Source: Hydractinia symbiolongicarpus
Lineage: Eukaryota > Cnidaria > Hydrozoa > Anthoathecata > Hydractiniidae
DNA length: 64,000 nt
Direction: 5' to 3'
Assembly (NCBI RefSeq): GCF_029227915.1
Contig: NC_079877.1
Coordinates: 18,935,851 to 18,999,850, forward strand
Positions within the stretch are counted from its first letter, which is position 1. Each line of letters begins with the position of its first letter. A program made the translations under genes and the position numbers. This document shows, in pieces, positions 28,101 to 41,242 of the stretch. The notes below the pieces were generated by a model. The model saw only the letters and a list, made by a program, of their open reading frames with translations, made no database searches and had not been told where the DNA came from.

Positions 28101-31100
28101 ACGGTTGTTAATCATCAGGATCAAATCAATCATGTTGTGGTATTGGCCACCTGGTGATAGCCATGTTCATTTTCAAAATTATTTTTGCTAAAAAGGAGTG
28201 TTGGTTATGTAGAGATTGTGTTTTCCTGCAAATTCTAAATATGTTGGTGTGTACACTTGAATAACAGAAATATTCATTGGCTGTCCTGCGAATTTTGCTA
28301 CAATTAGCCTTGAATGTAATTGATTTTCCCTTCTTACTTAGCAGAAAACCAACTCCACCTGTCCCCCTTTCTTCTTCGCCTGACCTATAACTTCGTTGTT
28401 TAATTCACCTTTCCCTTTCCACCTCATCTCCCAGCAGACCCTGTGCAACTGGATGTTGTCCGAGCCGGCATGGTAATTTTCTGTGTCCTTTTGTCATTGT
28501 CGATTTCTGTCGTGGTGTTTTTTATTACAGACATGGTATCTCCACCCCATGTAAAACCCTCCTATGTATTTTAATATTTTTTTTATTTTGTAGAATATAA
28601 GTCTAAAATATATTCTGCATTAGCTAATGCGGAAATGAAATCTGATCCATTAAATTTGTCTTCCTTACTTGATTCCTTTGACATTCTTGATTCTTGGGGT
28701 TTACACATACTCAAATTCTACTAAAATATCCTAATGCTAATGTTTTCTTGCTAATCAAAAAAATCTTCTAAAAAACCGTTAATGTTTTCCTAAATTCTTC
28801 TGAATATCCTTAAAAAATTACTTGCACAATGAGTGTGAACCCTGTACAAATTGACACAACTGATAAGCGCTAAAAATAAAGGTCTGTCATTAGACATTGG
28901 ACTGTCAGCATATAAAAGCAAACAGTCAAGTTGACTGGAAACTAATCATGCCTTTCACAAGCAAAATGATGCTCCCGAAATTTAGAAAACAAAATAAACA
29001 TCATTTATCAAGAGCGTAGCTATATCGCAAAGCATATATATTACCACAAACTATTAGCAGATAAACAAGCAATAGTTACATCAAGCTTCGAAATGTCGGA
29101 AATGAATAATTGCAATGTCATCAACAAGCTTTATGGAAGGTTTTATTACAGAAAATCGAACACAGCCACTTGCTTTCCTCATAACACCTTAACTGATTGA
29201 GCCATTGAGCCATTCACCAAGATGTCTAATATATACCAATTTTATATTTAATGAAAACATCAGCTTGTTTTTATTAGTTCATGATTCAGCGATCTGGAAT
29301 GACTTGTTATTTGACTCCTTTACTTCATTAACAATTTGACAACTTTTGATTCACCTTAATAAATCGAAAATCTAATTAGACATAAGGCTACTGACTTATG
29401 GTAGAGTGTTCGCTTCAATACGCAAGGTCTTTGGTTCAAACCCTGGCTGAGTCATGCCAGCGACTATAAAAGTGGGAATCGATCCTTTCTGCTTAGCATT
29501 CAGCATGAGAATTGGAATGATATCTTAGGCAGTTGTCTAGTTGAGCAATTGCTGTGATTGCACAACATTCATAGTTTGCAGGACCTTTGTTCATAGCAGT
29601 ACCAGTAGGAACTGAAGAGGCAATCCTGGGTAAATAATTTCAATAACAGTAATAAAAATAATAAACCAAATTATTATAATTGTGAACGGAAAGTTATGAA
29701 GTAAAATATAATATATTTATTTATTATTTAATATATTTTATTTTATATTTTATATAGTAGCCTAAGTAACTTACTTAGGCTACTATATAAAATATAAAAT
29801 AAAATATATTAAATAATAAATAAATATAATATATTTTACTTTATAACTTTCCGTTTGCAAGTATAGCCGTTTTTGTAGTGATAAAGTTTTTTAGGCAAAA
29901 TCAGTAAGCATAAGAAATCGAGGTTTACATCCTTTGGAAATAAAATGTATGTTGAAGGTTAAAAGCCATTTACAGATATTGTACACAACAAGCAACGATG
30001 TTTAATAAATTGATAGTTTAAAATGTCTTATTGTAATCACTATGTGGCAGTTAGTTGATTGTTCTTCTATTATAACTATCATTCAAGGTTTTTTTAGCAG
30101 ATTGCATGATGTTTTTTGGATATAAAATATTCACTTAGTGCCTTCAGAAAACATTTCATTGATAAGTTTCGTGGAAATTTATTCTAATGAAATCATACCA
30201 AAATCAACCATGAATATTAATTCTCTTAATCTTTCCTAGATTTGCAAAAAATTAATATTGTCTTTATAACTTGGAATAAAAATGGAAGATCATAGATAAC
30301 TTTGTGTGTATTTATGCCTAAAATTTAGTTAATGACAGAACAAAAATTATTTGCAAGTGGGAGTTCGAAGTAATTAAGCTTGACATAATTTGCAAAAAAA
30401 CATTACCATCATTTTTAAGAACATAAAGTGTCCTAAGGTCACAATAAAAAGATCTTTCCGGCTTGCAGATAAAACTTAGCAATAAAATTCTAATAATTTT
30501 GTTTTAATATGTTGTATTCAAAGGTTTGACTTTACAAATTGCGTCACCTTCTTTTATATAATTATTATTGAAAAGTAGAGTTTCAGTGTCATAATTTTTA
30601 TGAAAATATTTTTTGAAAGTGGATTAATGTAGCTTAGTAAGGTTTTAGCTGGCTGATAAATTCAAGAAAAAGCATATGGATATTAGATATTTGCAATGAT
30701 GATGCAATCTTATGCTTGAATCTCTTTTTCAGTTCTTATGTTTTTACAACCATTGTTTGTAAAGTCCTTGATGTTTGTCTTCACTGCAATATTAAAAAAG
30801 GAAGTGCATCTTTTTTGCCTTTATTTTGCATTTGATAGCATTAGCAATCAGTCAGCATGCAGCCACACAGCAACATTAAACCACCGTTTGCTTCCTTTCT
30901 GAACACGCAAGGCTCATTTTTAATGGTTACCTTAGCCTTTTTAATTGGCTAGACTGCATTGAGAAAGCAGTTTTGTTAAGTTGATTTGTTTCTTTCTAGA
31001 TTAAATTACCCTCTCATAATTTACTGCCTGGAGCTGAACTGACAAATGAGTTATACAGATGGGATCAGAGATTATTTGTTTTAAACTTAAAGATACCTGG

Positions 31101-34100
31101 ATTTGCTTCATCAGTTTTTGAAAAGTTGTTAATGATACAACCAGAGGATCAGGCTTTATCAAATTTATGTGAACTTACGGGAGGTTGGTCTATTTCATTA
31201 AGAAAGATAGCATGATCTGCTGTTTTGCCATGGAATCTCACACAAAAAACTTATACATTTATAGAATACACAAGGGTTTCACAGTTCAATTATAAATAAA
31301 TCCAGTGTTTACTGGTGCCATGAGACAAGGATAACTGTTTTGTTTGCTATCATGTGTATAATAGAATTTGTAATTTTTACTTTAAAGGTAAATTGTACAA
31401 CGTTGGAACACATAAAAATTTAATGCAATCGATGGAGTCAATAGCTCAAAAAATGTTGACTCCGGGTGTGATTATAAATTTTGAGAAATATGGAGCTGAT
31501 CCTGAAGATATTATTGAAGGTATTTAAAACTTGCTATTTTTCGCTAATGTAATTGTAAAGCCGCCCTTTAAAAATTGTTTTGTTTTCTCTGTGGAGGTGG
31601 TTAAACAAAGTGCACAACTAAGAGGTTGATAAAATTGCTTCTTGCAAGTTTCATAAAAGTCTGTCCTGGGTTCACAGCTTCTAGCCAGTTAAACGTGGTT
31701 CACACTTGCTGATAACTAGGGATATCTAACAATAGCTGATATTTTCCCATTAGTGTGAATCAAAAAACTGTCGCTAGTTGTCAGCATTTGGAGATATCTT
31801 GGTATCTGTTATAATAAAAAGTTTTGATATGCGGGACAGAACTTGTCGTTAATTTTATTTTATTTTCAAAAAGATGAAAAGATGGTACATTATTTTATAC
31901 TGAATGGAAGGTTTTACTAAGTATGCAAAGTTAAAAATTTTAAACTTACATACAGACATACATATCCCCAATAAAACTGCATGTAACCAGATAGAAAAAT
32001 TATTTTTTAAAGACAGCTTAATCTGCAGTAAATAATTTTTGTTAGGTGTTGACAAGCAAGAAAATGAACACAATTCTCCTGTGACCGAACTTGCACAACA
32101 TTCTTCAACAAAAGAAAACTTACACAATGGTTTTATTTCATCTCATACTAATGGGCAACTTAGCGAGACTTTTGAACATCCTGTCTTGCATAATGGTTTT
32201 GCTGTAGACCCTCCAAAGATTGCAAATGGTCCATATTGTGGAAAGGGGTTACTACCGTCACCAGCACTTGTACCGCCCTCACGATTGCCATCTCTCATGG
32301 CATCATCTGTACCAATTCCAGTGAATATGCAAAATGATCAAGTAAAAGGAATATTGCCAGTGCCACAAATGCCTGGACGGATCTCGCCAATGATGTTTGT
32401 TCCAAATAACAGACATCATTTGTCGGTGAAGAATCCAATGCCGAATCCACTACCTAAAATAAATGGAAGCTATGTCGATGAGAAACAACACAATTCTTTT
32501 AAAGCTGAAGGAAATTTGACTCTACCTAAAACTGAAGCACAAGTAACTAGGTATATCATGCATTATGTTTTGTGGATGCCTTATTTATGTATGGATGCCT
32601 AAATAAATTATAGCTTTTTGTTTTGTTTTAGTTCTATGAGTATACCAGATATACCTATTAGAGGTGAAGAACAGCCAAGTGTTGATACCAACCGCAATCT
32701 CTTATCGCCAAGTGTCGCAAATACAAACTCTTCTACTTGGCAAAAGCAACGACGAATGATATATGTCCGAACTAATATTAAAGGAACTGTAGGTCATTGG
32801 CCAATTCCTGAAAGTTTCTGGCCAACCTCATCTACTTCCGTAATTGTAAGTTTTTGTGTTGTGTTTCATATCACCCTGTTTTTATATCTGTTTTTGATAA
32901 GTATAAATATTTTTAGCCTCCTCGAGATTGTCACCCTAATGTGAAATTCTTGTGTAAGGCAACAGAACCTATGATTATTGAGAATATGCCATTTGACAAA
33001 TATGAACTAGAGCCATCACCTTTAACTCAGTTCATTCTCGAAAGAAAACAACCAAATGTTGGATGGCAGGTATGCTTCTTTTTTCAATTTTTTTTAGGAT
33101 ATATGAGATATGTAAATCTATCTATCTACATTTATGCATTTAGACATTTATCAGTGGTAGCTCGCCATCATCTGAACTTGGGTATCCGTTTGGTTATCTA
33201 AAAGCATCAACAAACCTTCAATGTGTTAATTTATTTGTCATGCCATACAATTATACCGTCATATTTCCTTTACTAGGTAAAGAGTCGTTCTAGTTCTGAT
33301 GTTGGTTTGATTTTCAATCGCTGAATTAACATTTCATTGCCTTCTCTTTAGACGAGCTTTTTAAAATGCATAAATGTAAACCTACTGTAAAGTGGCGTCA
33401 AGCATTTGAAGAATACTTGAAGAGCATGCCGAGCTATTATAGTGCAGTATGTTTTAACTTAACTTAATCACTTACATGCTTTATAATCTTTTAGCTATTT
33501 TGTGTTTTTTCTTTATAGCCTCTGCGAAACGCATTAAGGCGAATGGGTGCACCAAACAATCTAATTCCTGATCATATAGACGGTTCCATGAATTACAGTG
33601 TAGTATCTTACCTGAAGAAGGTAAAACATCAAGCGAAAATTGAAGCTGAACGTCTTGCCAATTTACATAGTCAGCAGCAGACAATGGAAATACCACACTT
33701 AAATATTGCAGGGTAAACTTTGCTGTTATATAAAAAAGATCAACTTCCTGCCAGTTGTGTTTTTTCTTTTTTATGTAATCGTATCACGCAGTAGCACTCT
33801 ATACACCCTTCGTGTAATGTCAAAAACTGTGTTTAACCATACTGCATGTCTGTATAGGGCACCTCAAATATCAGACGGTAAATTAAAAGATTTCAAGCAG
33901 TTTTTAATTCAAAAAACTTCATCAACAATCAATCGGGAACTTTCTCACATCCAAGTATCCAAGAATAAAAGGTTTGTTCACTTTTTTTTTGCCCTTGTGT
34001 AAGCATTAATAAGCTTCTTTAGGTGCAAATTTCAAATCAGCCTATGTATACATGCAATTTTTACATAAGGAAATACACTAGCAAGTTTTTTCGTGTGTAT

Positions 34101-36112
34101 ATTAAAACATATCGTATTTTCTGTAGCGTGGAAGAATCAAAAGATCAAATGGCAAATCGCAATCTGCCGGTCCCAGTTGAGGTAAAAATATTTTATATCT
34201 AAGTAACACAATGTTCAAACAAAATCTTAGTTTTGGAGAGATCGACTTTAATTTTACCCAATGGCTTAATGAAAGAAATTTTTGTGAAATCTGCCTTTAT
34301 GAGGTTCAACAAAAGTGCTTCAAATCTCTCTGTTCTCGTCTTTGTCCTAGCACTATTTACAAACCCTGAAACTTTTGAAGCATTAGTAAATTAGTTATTT
34401 GCTAATATAAGGATTGTTTTCGATAAGAATCCTGGCGCAATCACTATGTGACTTAAAATCATCAGACCTTCTTAAGATCTTCGTCACTAAAAATTACACT
34501 ATGACACCACACTGTTGGCGGTTCATCTCTGACATGTACTGAACGAAAAATTATATCCGAGATCATATCGAAGTATTAAACACAAATTGATTTTTTTGTG
34601 TGCAACACGTGCAGTTGAATTAAAGAAGTGAATTATATAGAGACTTGTATATTGTCATTCTTAGAAATCTCACGTTCGAAGTTACAAAAACCCTTTCGAT
34701 ATTCATCGTGGAGAAGTGTTGCAACACCTCGACAGAATCCGGACAAACTTCTTCCACATATCTTGCCTTTCTAACAGTGTGCAAGACGAAGGTAACACTA
34801 AATTTCCAAAAGGAAGCTGCAATCTAGATTTCTGCGTGTTACGGCAAATTTTTGTTCATATAGATAGTCAGCATCAAATTTCAATTGCTCAGATGGGAAA
34901 CTATCAAGATTTTATCAACCAGAACAAACCGCTTCGTGAAGTCGATCCAAGTCAAGCACGTGTACATACATTTGGAAATCCTTTCAAATTAAAACAAGAT
35001 CAGGTATGATCGAGGATGGTCCACGCAATGGAAGGATTTTTTTGTCTATGCTTCTTTAAGCGAGAACGTAGTTGTGACTGTAGTTAAAATATGTTGTGTT
35101 TAGATTATAGCTGTGGATGAAGCCGATGTTAACGATGTCGCTTTTAATCAAAACTCTCGTAAACGTGTTAGTGGCGACGCTTCCATGATATCGCAAAAAA
35201 ATAAGAAAAAAAGGTCCGAAACGCCACCTCCTAGTAGAAGGGCCGTGGGTCCACCGAACACTCCTCCACCGAAGTCTTATTTTAAAATTTCTTCGGAGTC
35301 AGCTAAGGAATCTTTGCAACTACAGGAGGCAAAGAAAGAAAACAAGTCTTCAGAGGCTAAAGTGATGCTGCCCACTGAATCTTCTGCTAAAAACGATGTG
35401 GGCAAAAAACATAATAGCGTGAATCAACAATTGCGAAAACTTCAGCTGATGCATAAAAACAAAAAGGAAGGAGGTTTCGATGTTATCAACGAGAAGTATG
35501 ATCAAGAGCCTGGACTCGAAGGTTCGCCTATACTTTCAATACTACGGAATTCCTTTGAAGAACAAGAGGAGAGGGATAATGACGAACTACGTGAAATACA
35601 CGAAAATAAACTTTTATATAAAGAAGGGGACATCTCGAGAAGTAGTAGTAGTCGCAGTACTCGCAGCAAGTCGGGACAATCATCTGTTACGCCGGTAACT
35701 ATCGACGAACTACCGACCGATGTGATTCGCAAAGCTCGTCTTCAACTGCAACGTAGAAGTATTGTCAAAGTGCGCTTAACATTATGGAAGGCGATAAGAG
35801 AAAGAGCTGGTAAGAAATATAGCTGTTGCATAACTTGCTAGAAATCATCTAATGTTGAACTTTCGACAAAAACGTTTTACACTTCAAAAAAAAAACGGGG
35901 TAGTTGCGATTCCTCGGGAATGTGGTTTAGCCGTTATCGAGAATTAATATTGACGTTTGTTGGAAGTTTCAAGATGCTGTTAGATGGTTAAAAGCATCTT
36001 ATTTCAACCTTTTTATACTAACAGTCAATTTTGGCGCTTAACATTTCTATTATGTGCGCAATTTCAATGCCTATGTTTGCATCTTTCTACGCTTGTACTT
36101 AAGTTAGTTACC

Positions 36113-36179
<67 letters not shown>

Positions 36180-36924
36180 CACAGTCAAATCTGCATAAGA
36201 AGGCTACTCTTGTTCGTCTTGTTACACGCCGTCTACGACGTTTTTATTTTAAAGCAACTACTTGAAATTATACAGGCGGTGTGATCTCCAAGTCATGCAA
36301 ACTAATTTAAATGCTGTACTACGAATTCGTTTTTCGGTAGCAAAGTTTGTTTTTTGTTCTGGTTTTTAAAAGAAAAATATGGTCGTCCTACACAGATATT
36401 AACTTGCATGCGGGTAAAATATAACGACCGCTGGTCGCGTTAGGCAGGTGGTCGTCTTATAGAGTGGCAAATGATTGGGGAATCCAACATGTGGTATTTA
36501 GGACAGGTGGCCGTCTTATACAAGTTGTCGTTATTGTAAGTTTAACTGTATTTTTGTCATCATATTCGCGCAAAAACGTTTGCGATATGTGAATTTGATA
36601 CAAAAACTACACGCGGAGCTTTTTGTGCGAAAATCAAAACAGGGGGAAATAAGCTTATACTGCTATTGCGTAAAATTTATACTCGGGAAGTTTTACAACG
36701 TAATGCAAAAGCGCGTATTATACTAAAAACTAAATAGTTCTTTTTTTTTACCTTTAGAATTCGAATCGATTCTTGGTTTGCTACAACCGTTAACCGTCAG
36801 TACGGAAGCGAAGTACATATTTTTAACGAACTTAATACGCGAAGCAAATGAATTTCAGTTAGTGGAGTTGTGTGAAAAACTGACCGCCATCACACCCAGA
36901 CTTCGACGTGTGCTTGACACGTGA
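22126..36924 (+). CDS. INTS6: Integrator complex subunit 6, complete, 18 coding exons
   Basis: Coding exons: 22126-22236, 22338-22418, 24907-25056, 25424-25513, 31000-31183, 31388-31519, 32046-32550, 32632-32845, 32917-33069, 33144-33276, 33352-33446, 33519-33712, 33858-33971, 34127-34181, 34665-34791, 34864-35003, 35104-35809, 36758-36924. All phases agree and total 1116 codons plus stop. INTS6 is a subunit of Integrator, the nuclear complex that cleaves snRNA and other RNA polymerase II transcripts. The N-terminus is a von Willebrand A domain with DTSASMNQ. Family landmarks are GWRENLQIF, GIDNYGMGRNPYYLEPAI, FDKYELEPSPLTQFILERK, GYPFGYLKAS, IAQMGNYQDF and VHTFGNPFKL, with the conserved C-terminal helical module in the last exons. 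A linker (about 250-440) and a Lys/Ser-rich region (exon 17) make it longer than the human protein (about 890). Introns are rich in transposons. Confidence 0.92.
23398..23567. repeat. Degenerate AGGCA/AAGGCAT minisatellite and poly-C run
   Basis: A purine-rich tract of AGGCA, GGCAT and AAGGC words (23398-23541) is followed by a poly-C run at about 23558-23567, in INTS6 intron 2. Confidence 0.6.
23800..23869 (-). pseudogene. tRNA-Glu-like sequence with a shortened anticodon arm
   Basis: Read on the minus strand, 70 bases fold as a tRNA: a perfect 7-bp acceptor stem (TGCCCTG/CAGGGCA), a D-arm (GGTCTAATGGCTAAGAC) and a perfect 5-bp T-arm around GGTTCAAATCC. The body resembles eukaryotic tRNA-Glu. 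The anticodon arm is CTCAT-GAAA-ATGAG, a 5-bp stem with only four loop bases, so no normal seven-base anticodon loop exists. It is probably a pseudogene or SINE ancestor, in INTS6 intron 2. Confidence 0.6.
25911..28844. mobile_element. Possible hAT-like ends around the LINE
   Basis: CAGGGTTC at 25911-25918 and GAACCCTG at 28837-28844 form inverted ends typical of hAT transposons. The flanking eight bases are similar but not identical (AAATACAA and TACAAATT), so the call is weak. Confidence 0.3.
26040..28420 (-). pseudogene. Decayed LINE (non-LTR retrotransposon)
   Basis: The minus strand in pieces encodes an endonuclease remnant (about 28100-28420), a linker (27361-28051) and a reverse transcriptase (27299 down to 26751). 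The RT piece has EEQTGFKSDRG, CFIDFKNAFHSVQHDLIW and GVQQWDPISPCFFTIYLE. The C-terminal part (26712 down to 26110) has LKINTSKTKVMVFG and LLYASETWTLRKED. The catalytic A/FADD box expected between 26751 and 26712 is missing and several frame breaks separate the ORFs. The order EN-RT with this C-terminal signature suits the RTE/BovB or Jockey-related LINEs. It is inserted antisense in INTS6 intron 4 and inactive. Confidence 0.8.
29383..29665 (+). mobile_element. tRNA-derived SINE, copy 1
   Basis: The head has an A-box (TGGTAGAGTGTTCGC) and a B-box (GGTTCAAACCC) of RNA polymerase III type, followed by a body with GCTTAGCATTCAGCATGAGA and a tail of AATAA repeats. The same order and sequence recur at 41371-41697. 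Confidence 0.8.
29685..29855. repeat. 171-bp near-perfect palindrome
   Basis: Arms of 85 bases (29685-29769 and 29771-29855) around a single central base at 29770; I find only one mismatch. The arms are almost wholly A/T apart from the ends (AACGGAAAG) and the centre (CCTAAGTAA). It could be a foldback MITE or a cruciform-forming insertion. It lies 20 bases after the SINE in INTS6 intron 4. Confidence 0.85.
34792..34863 (+). other. 72-nt in-frame intron of INTS6
   Basis: GTAACA donor after GACGAAG and ATAG acceptor before ATAGTCAG. The length is a multiple of three and contains no stop, so unspliced RNA would stay in frame and add 24 residues (including GNTKFPKGSCNLDFCVLR). Splicing restores the family pattern QDED before IAQMGNYQ, which supports the intron. 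Confidence 0.7.
36112..36180. repeat. ATT trinucleotide microsatellite
   Basis: About 22 uninterrupted ATT/TTA units in the last intron of INTS6. Confidence 0.95.
36180..36552. mobile_element. Possible pogo-type MITE in the last INTS6 intron
   Basis: The right end (GTAAGTTTAACTG followed by TA) and the left candidate (CAGTCAAATCTGCATAAG) resemble CAGT-type ends. The repeated words GGTGGTCGTCTTAT and GGTGGCCGTCTTAT precede the right end. The left boundary lacks a TA, so the call is weak. Confidence 0.35.
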
Positions 36925-38900
36925 CTAGAATATGCATTGTGTAATGTAGAATTGTGAGATTGTTAAGATGTACATAATTTTATACTTCTTGTCGTTGTTT
37001 TTGGTCAGCGCCCGAAGGGAGCCTGACCATTGGTTTCCCCTTTGCGTTGGTCGTCGGCGTGGTATACCGATGTTTATGGGTATAGCTATAAGTTATCCTG
37101 TTGGTGTTCTGAACAAATAAGATACAAGGACTATAATAACTGGCTGTGTAATCATTTTAATTTTCTCTATTCGTATATATAAGGATCTTTATGTTTTGTA
37201 TTTAGTTATATATGTTCTTGATTTCTGGTGTATCTAATGATACGTTTATACTTTTCTCTCTTTTGAACAAAGGAAATGTCTATTTTGTCATCCAGTCGAC
37301 GCGTGTACTATACCTTACGCAAGCTTACATGTATTTAGCTAGCTAGAAAGCAAGATTTCAAACTTTTATGTGATTGCATGAAGTTTATCTAAATGTCGAT
37401 TTGGATAGCTTTTCCCTGACTGTCAGTATCCATGTACATGCATAATACCCTGTTCTGTTTCGGTTTTTTTTTAAATCTTTTGGACAATATTCTTTTCAAA
37501 TTTTTTCTCGAGATTTTCGGAAAATAAGTCCTCGTGAAATAAGTACTGGCTTCAGCATAATTAAGAAAATTCTTTATGATTGTGCTCAACTTAGGCTAAT
37601 CTGTGAGAAATAATTCCCAGAAAAAGTCGAAAATAGGCTGATCCACAAATTAAACAACAACAATTATAATTTGCTAATCGAGAATCCGCTTTGTGTCTTC
37701 TGTAACGATTCGACTAAGCGCCCATCAATTTTTAGGCCTCCCCCCTCCTCGAATAAGCGCTCAGGTAATTTCATTAAAGTTCAATAAGCGCACTTATAAA
37801 GCAACCCCCTTGATTAAGTCCCCTCCCCTCGTATGGCCCACCCTATACAATGGGCGCTTAATCAAAGACTGCCTTGAGAAACTTGGTGCTTATTCGAAAA
37901 TACTAGTCGGTAGCCCGACGGGTTCACCCGTTCTTTATATATCGCATTGCGTGCGTCTCACTACTTGCGGTACCATTTTGCGTGACAGACAGACGCATAC
38001 GGGTATTTTAATATAGACTAGTCGTTAGCCCGTTGGAAAATCCACGGGGTCGCCCGTCCTTTATTTTAACCTGTTGCAACAAAGTGGACAAAAGTATACC
38101 GCATTTGGTATTGGTGCGCATTTAAAAATTTCTTGTTTCCGTTACGGGACACGCCTTTCGCGGACACATACAGACAGACGACGGCTATTATTAAAGAGGA
38201 AATTACCGGCCGAGTTGAAAAATATTCAGCCCGGGGAGCTAAGATCATGCTCAAATACTAAAATAAACTTCATAAAGCTTAGAAATAAATTCCAAGAAAG
38301 GGACATTATATATTTTATCGTGATTTTCTGATAACATTTGTATAAAAATGCGATCTCTCCATATTTAGGGAGAGCTTCAAAAATAGCCAAAAAATAGAAC
38401 GAGTTCTATGCATGATTTCGTATTTAAAAAATTAATTACAAAATGAAGGTTGTTATTACGTTTGTGTTGTAGAATACGAAAAATTGCGAACCTACCAAGA
38501 TTAACGTACATAATTCCAATTTTTTATTAGTTAAAAAGCTTTTTTTGTCAAGACATCTATTTTTATTTATATTCGATGTTTACATAAAGGAAACTGCGAA
38601 TAATTGTTTTCGAATAGAAATTTTGTTGTTCTGCTGTGTTCTCTCAGTTCATTCATGATTATTTTAGTGAATAGTTGAAGTTTGGTGGTTGTATAAATAT
38701 GTGAAAGCTTGAATGGGTTTGAATACAATAGAATAATTTGATGAATACAGCGTACCTGACGGGTAGTTGAATATCTCAATACAACCACCAACAATGCTTC
38801 TATTCACAACGAGCAGTTATGAATGAAAGCTTTTATTTATTGTATTGTTATTTAAACAATAGGCTAACAATATAAAAAAGTTTAACAATAGGTAGCTAGT
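36925..38900. other. INTS6 3' flank and dispersed repeat modules
   Basis: After the INTS6 stop there is no further gene. Two related modules begin ACTAGTCGGTAGCCCG (37902) and ACTAGTCGTTAGCCCG (38018), each followed by an ACAGACAGACG word. A related start (ACTAGCTGTTTCCCGTGG) occurs at 43208. They look like fragments of one dispersed repeat family of unknown class. Confidence 0.45.
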
Positions 38901-39970
38901 GAATTTTGCGAGTTTTAAAAACGAGTATTGAAAAGAAAAAACATTATTTCTGCGTCGGTTTTATGTGAGCAAAGCAATTTGGTTAGCAAGCATTGATCGG
39001 TGACCAGGTAAGTCAAACTTCCATTTTTTTCTTTGCTACTGTTTATGTTGTAATAATTTGTTGTTGTTTCGTTCTGTAGTACAAAAGCACAACATGTTAT
39101 TAGTCAATACAAAACACAAAAAGCTATCTTAGCACAAAAGATTGTTTTTCGAAAGCTTTTTTCACCCATTTTTAAAATGTTGACCTTCGCTTTTGTTATT
39201 TAAGCTGTCGGCTCTTTCCATAACAAAAGCTTAATATCGAATTCTGACAGCTAGATAAAGATTTTGTTGTCTTTTAACGGTGCTTTTAAAATTAAATTTG
39301 TTTTTTACTGTATATTATTATGATCAATTATAAGTACGGCAAAACAAATTGAAATTTGAGGTAAGACTTCTACTGTCGACACACACGACTTTTTTTCTCA
39401 ACAAGTTACACTTCACATCGTGCGTTCTTTTCACGTGGTGGTAAAACTATGCCGATTTTATTTTTTGTGCATATTCGGCATTGTTAAACAACATGGTAGA
39501 TTAGCTTTGATTTATGTGAACTTGGATTTTTTATTTTATTATTTGAGTCATAGTACGGTGGACTTTTTTTTAACTCATTTATTTCGTATATTCATTTAAA
39601 ATGTCTTTGTCTTTATTGTGCTTCGCTATTATTCTACTCTGTTGTTGTTTTAATCCTGAGGTTAATAAATACTTCTCATCACAATAGAAAAGACTCAATC
39701 CTATTTAAATCCAAACTCAGTATTATGCTATTATTTGTCTTTGTTTTACTTTGTTTATCGTTGACTAAGATTTACTGTGGATTTATAGCAACTTTTTTCA
39801 CCTATTACTACTCTACAAGCTGCGATCACATTTATATTTAGACATTGCAATAAATTGTATAGTGTACGACATACTGTCGTGCGGGTTTTATTTCTACTGA
39901 ATTTTTTGCACTGTTGTCCTTTCTCTTATTGCTCACATTATATTTTATTCCTGTAGCGAAAAGGACAAGA

Positions 39971-41242
39971 ATGGAAAATAATGAGCTCGAGATAGAAGTT
40001 AAAAAAGGTCACATCAAACGACCGATGAATTCGTTTATGGTTTGGTCCCGCTTGGAACGAAAGAAAATTAGCGAAGCCAATCCGAAAATGCATAATTCTG
40101 AGATATCTAAACGTCTTGGTGCCTCATGGAAACTTTTAACGGAAGAAGAAAGAAAACCTTACGCTGAAGAAGCAAAGCGTTTACGTGATTTACATATGGA
40201 GGAACACCCCGAGTATAAATATCGTCCGAAAAGAAAACCAAAAGTCGGTCTAATAAGTCAGGAAAAAATACCTCTACCTTCACAGGCTAATCGACCTACC
40301 GCTATGTCTATTCCAGAGTATTCAAAGCAAAGGTCCGGAACTGTTCCAATGTACGCAGGTTATCACCACATCCCTGCTCATCAATATGTTGGACATCCAC
40401 GTGTTGTCAATTTACCAGAAGGTGTCACCACGATCCATTACCCGTCATCGCGCTATCATTATCGCTCTCACAGTCCAATTGAAAAGCGTCGATCTCGTAG
40501 TCCCTTTGACAGAGACTTCCGCCGTCACAGTCCTGACTTAATATATCACCCGATAAGTCCACAAGAACACCACTCATTTAGAGGTGATTACATAAAGAGT
40601 ACAAGAGAGTACCGGCGCAGTGTCTCACCAGTGGCACCACATAGTAAACCTCAAAGCAATTCGCCCAAACGTGAAAAGAGTCCCACGGAAGAAGATACAA
40701 CAGATCGCAAGAATTCTCAACGCAATAAACGAAAAGGTGTTGATGATTTGCTGGGTGAAAAAATGAAGGAGCAAGCTCGTGATGAACAGTCGAGGCGAAG
40801 CGGCGACGAGAATTTTAATTCTTCATTTGTACGATACAATGAGAGAAGTCCTATTGCGTATCGGAGTACTGCTCCATACGTTGTTCCCGTACCTGTTATT
40901 CTGCAGCCAAGAAGTTCTCATATGTCGCCCGATGTATGCTATAAGGAATGCTGCATGGTTCCTGCAGTGCAGTATATAACGAGCGGAATGGAATATCATA
41001 ATAAGTACATACCTCGCCACAGTGTGCGCACTCACTCTAGCACTAACTCTACATCGAAACGTTGCCGTTGTTCAGATTGTGAAGAAGGAGCACACAGACA
41101 ATTCTACGAATATAAATCATATCCACGTTCTCCTAAGTATGAACACGAAGTAAAAAAAGAAGCTGCAGAATGCACGAACGAGTGTGATGACAGTACAAGT
41201 GGTCGTCCTCCAAGAAGTAAAGACCGGAGTCTTTCACCGTGA
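39971..41242 (+). CDS. SOX-family HMG-box transcription factor
   Basis: A 423-residue protein starting at [10 protein letters not shown], 14 bases after a splice acceptor (CCTGTAG at 39950-39956); the open frame continues upstream only as intron. A 5' untranslated exon ends at 39007 with the donor CAG|GTAAGT. The HMG box spans about residues 14-92 ([20 protein letters not shown], then [28 protein letters not shown] and [14 protein letters not shown]). RPMNSFMVW and the C-terminal [10 protein letters not shown] place it in the SOX family, nearest group B in pattern. The remainder is rich in Ser-Pro and Arg (about 170-260) with a Cys pair motif (CRCSDCEE) near the end. SOX proteins bind and bend the DNA minor groove and control cell fate. 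The whole coding region is in one exon. Confidence 0.88.
   Translation: MENNELEIEVKKGHIKRPMNSFMVWSRLERKKISEANPKMHNSEISKRLGASWKLLTEEERKPYAEEAKRLRDLHMEEHPEYKYRPKRKPKVGLISQEKIPLPSQANRPTAMSIPEYSKQRSGTVPMYAGYHHIPAHQYVGHPRVVNLPEGVTTIHYPSSRYHYRSHSPIEKRRSRSPFDRDFRRHSPDLIYHPISPQEHHSFRGDYIKSTREYRRSVSPVAPHSKPQSNSPKREKSPTEEDTTDRKNSQRNKRKGVDDLLGEKMKEQARDEQSRRSGDENFNSSFVRYNERSPIAYRSTAPYVVPVPVILQPRSSHMSPDVCYKECCMVPAVQYITSGMEYHNKYIPRHSVRTHSSTNSTSKRCRCSDCEEGAHRQFYEYKSYPRSPKYEHEVKKEAAECTNECDDSTSGRPPRSKDRSLSP

Noticed and set aside
39914-39970. N-terminal extension of the SOX protein
   Set aside because: It reads through a clear intron end (pyrimidines then CCTGTAG) and has no ATG start; the HMG protein begins at 39971.
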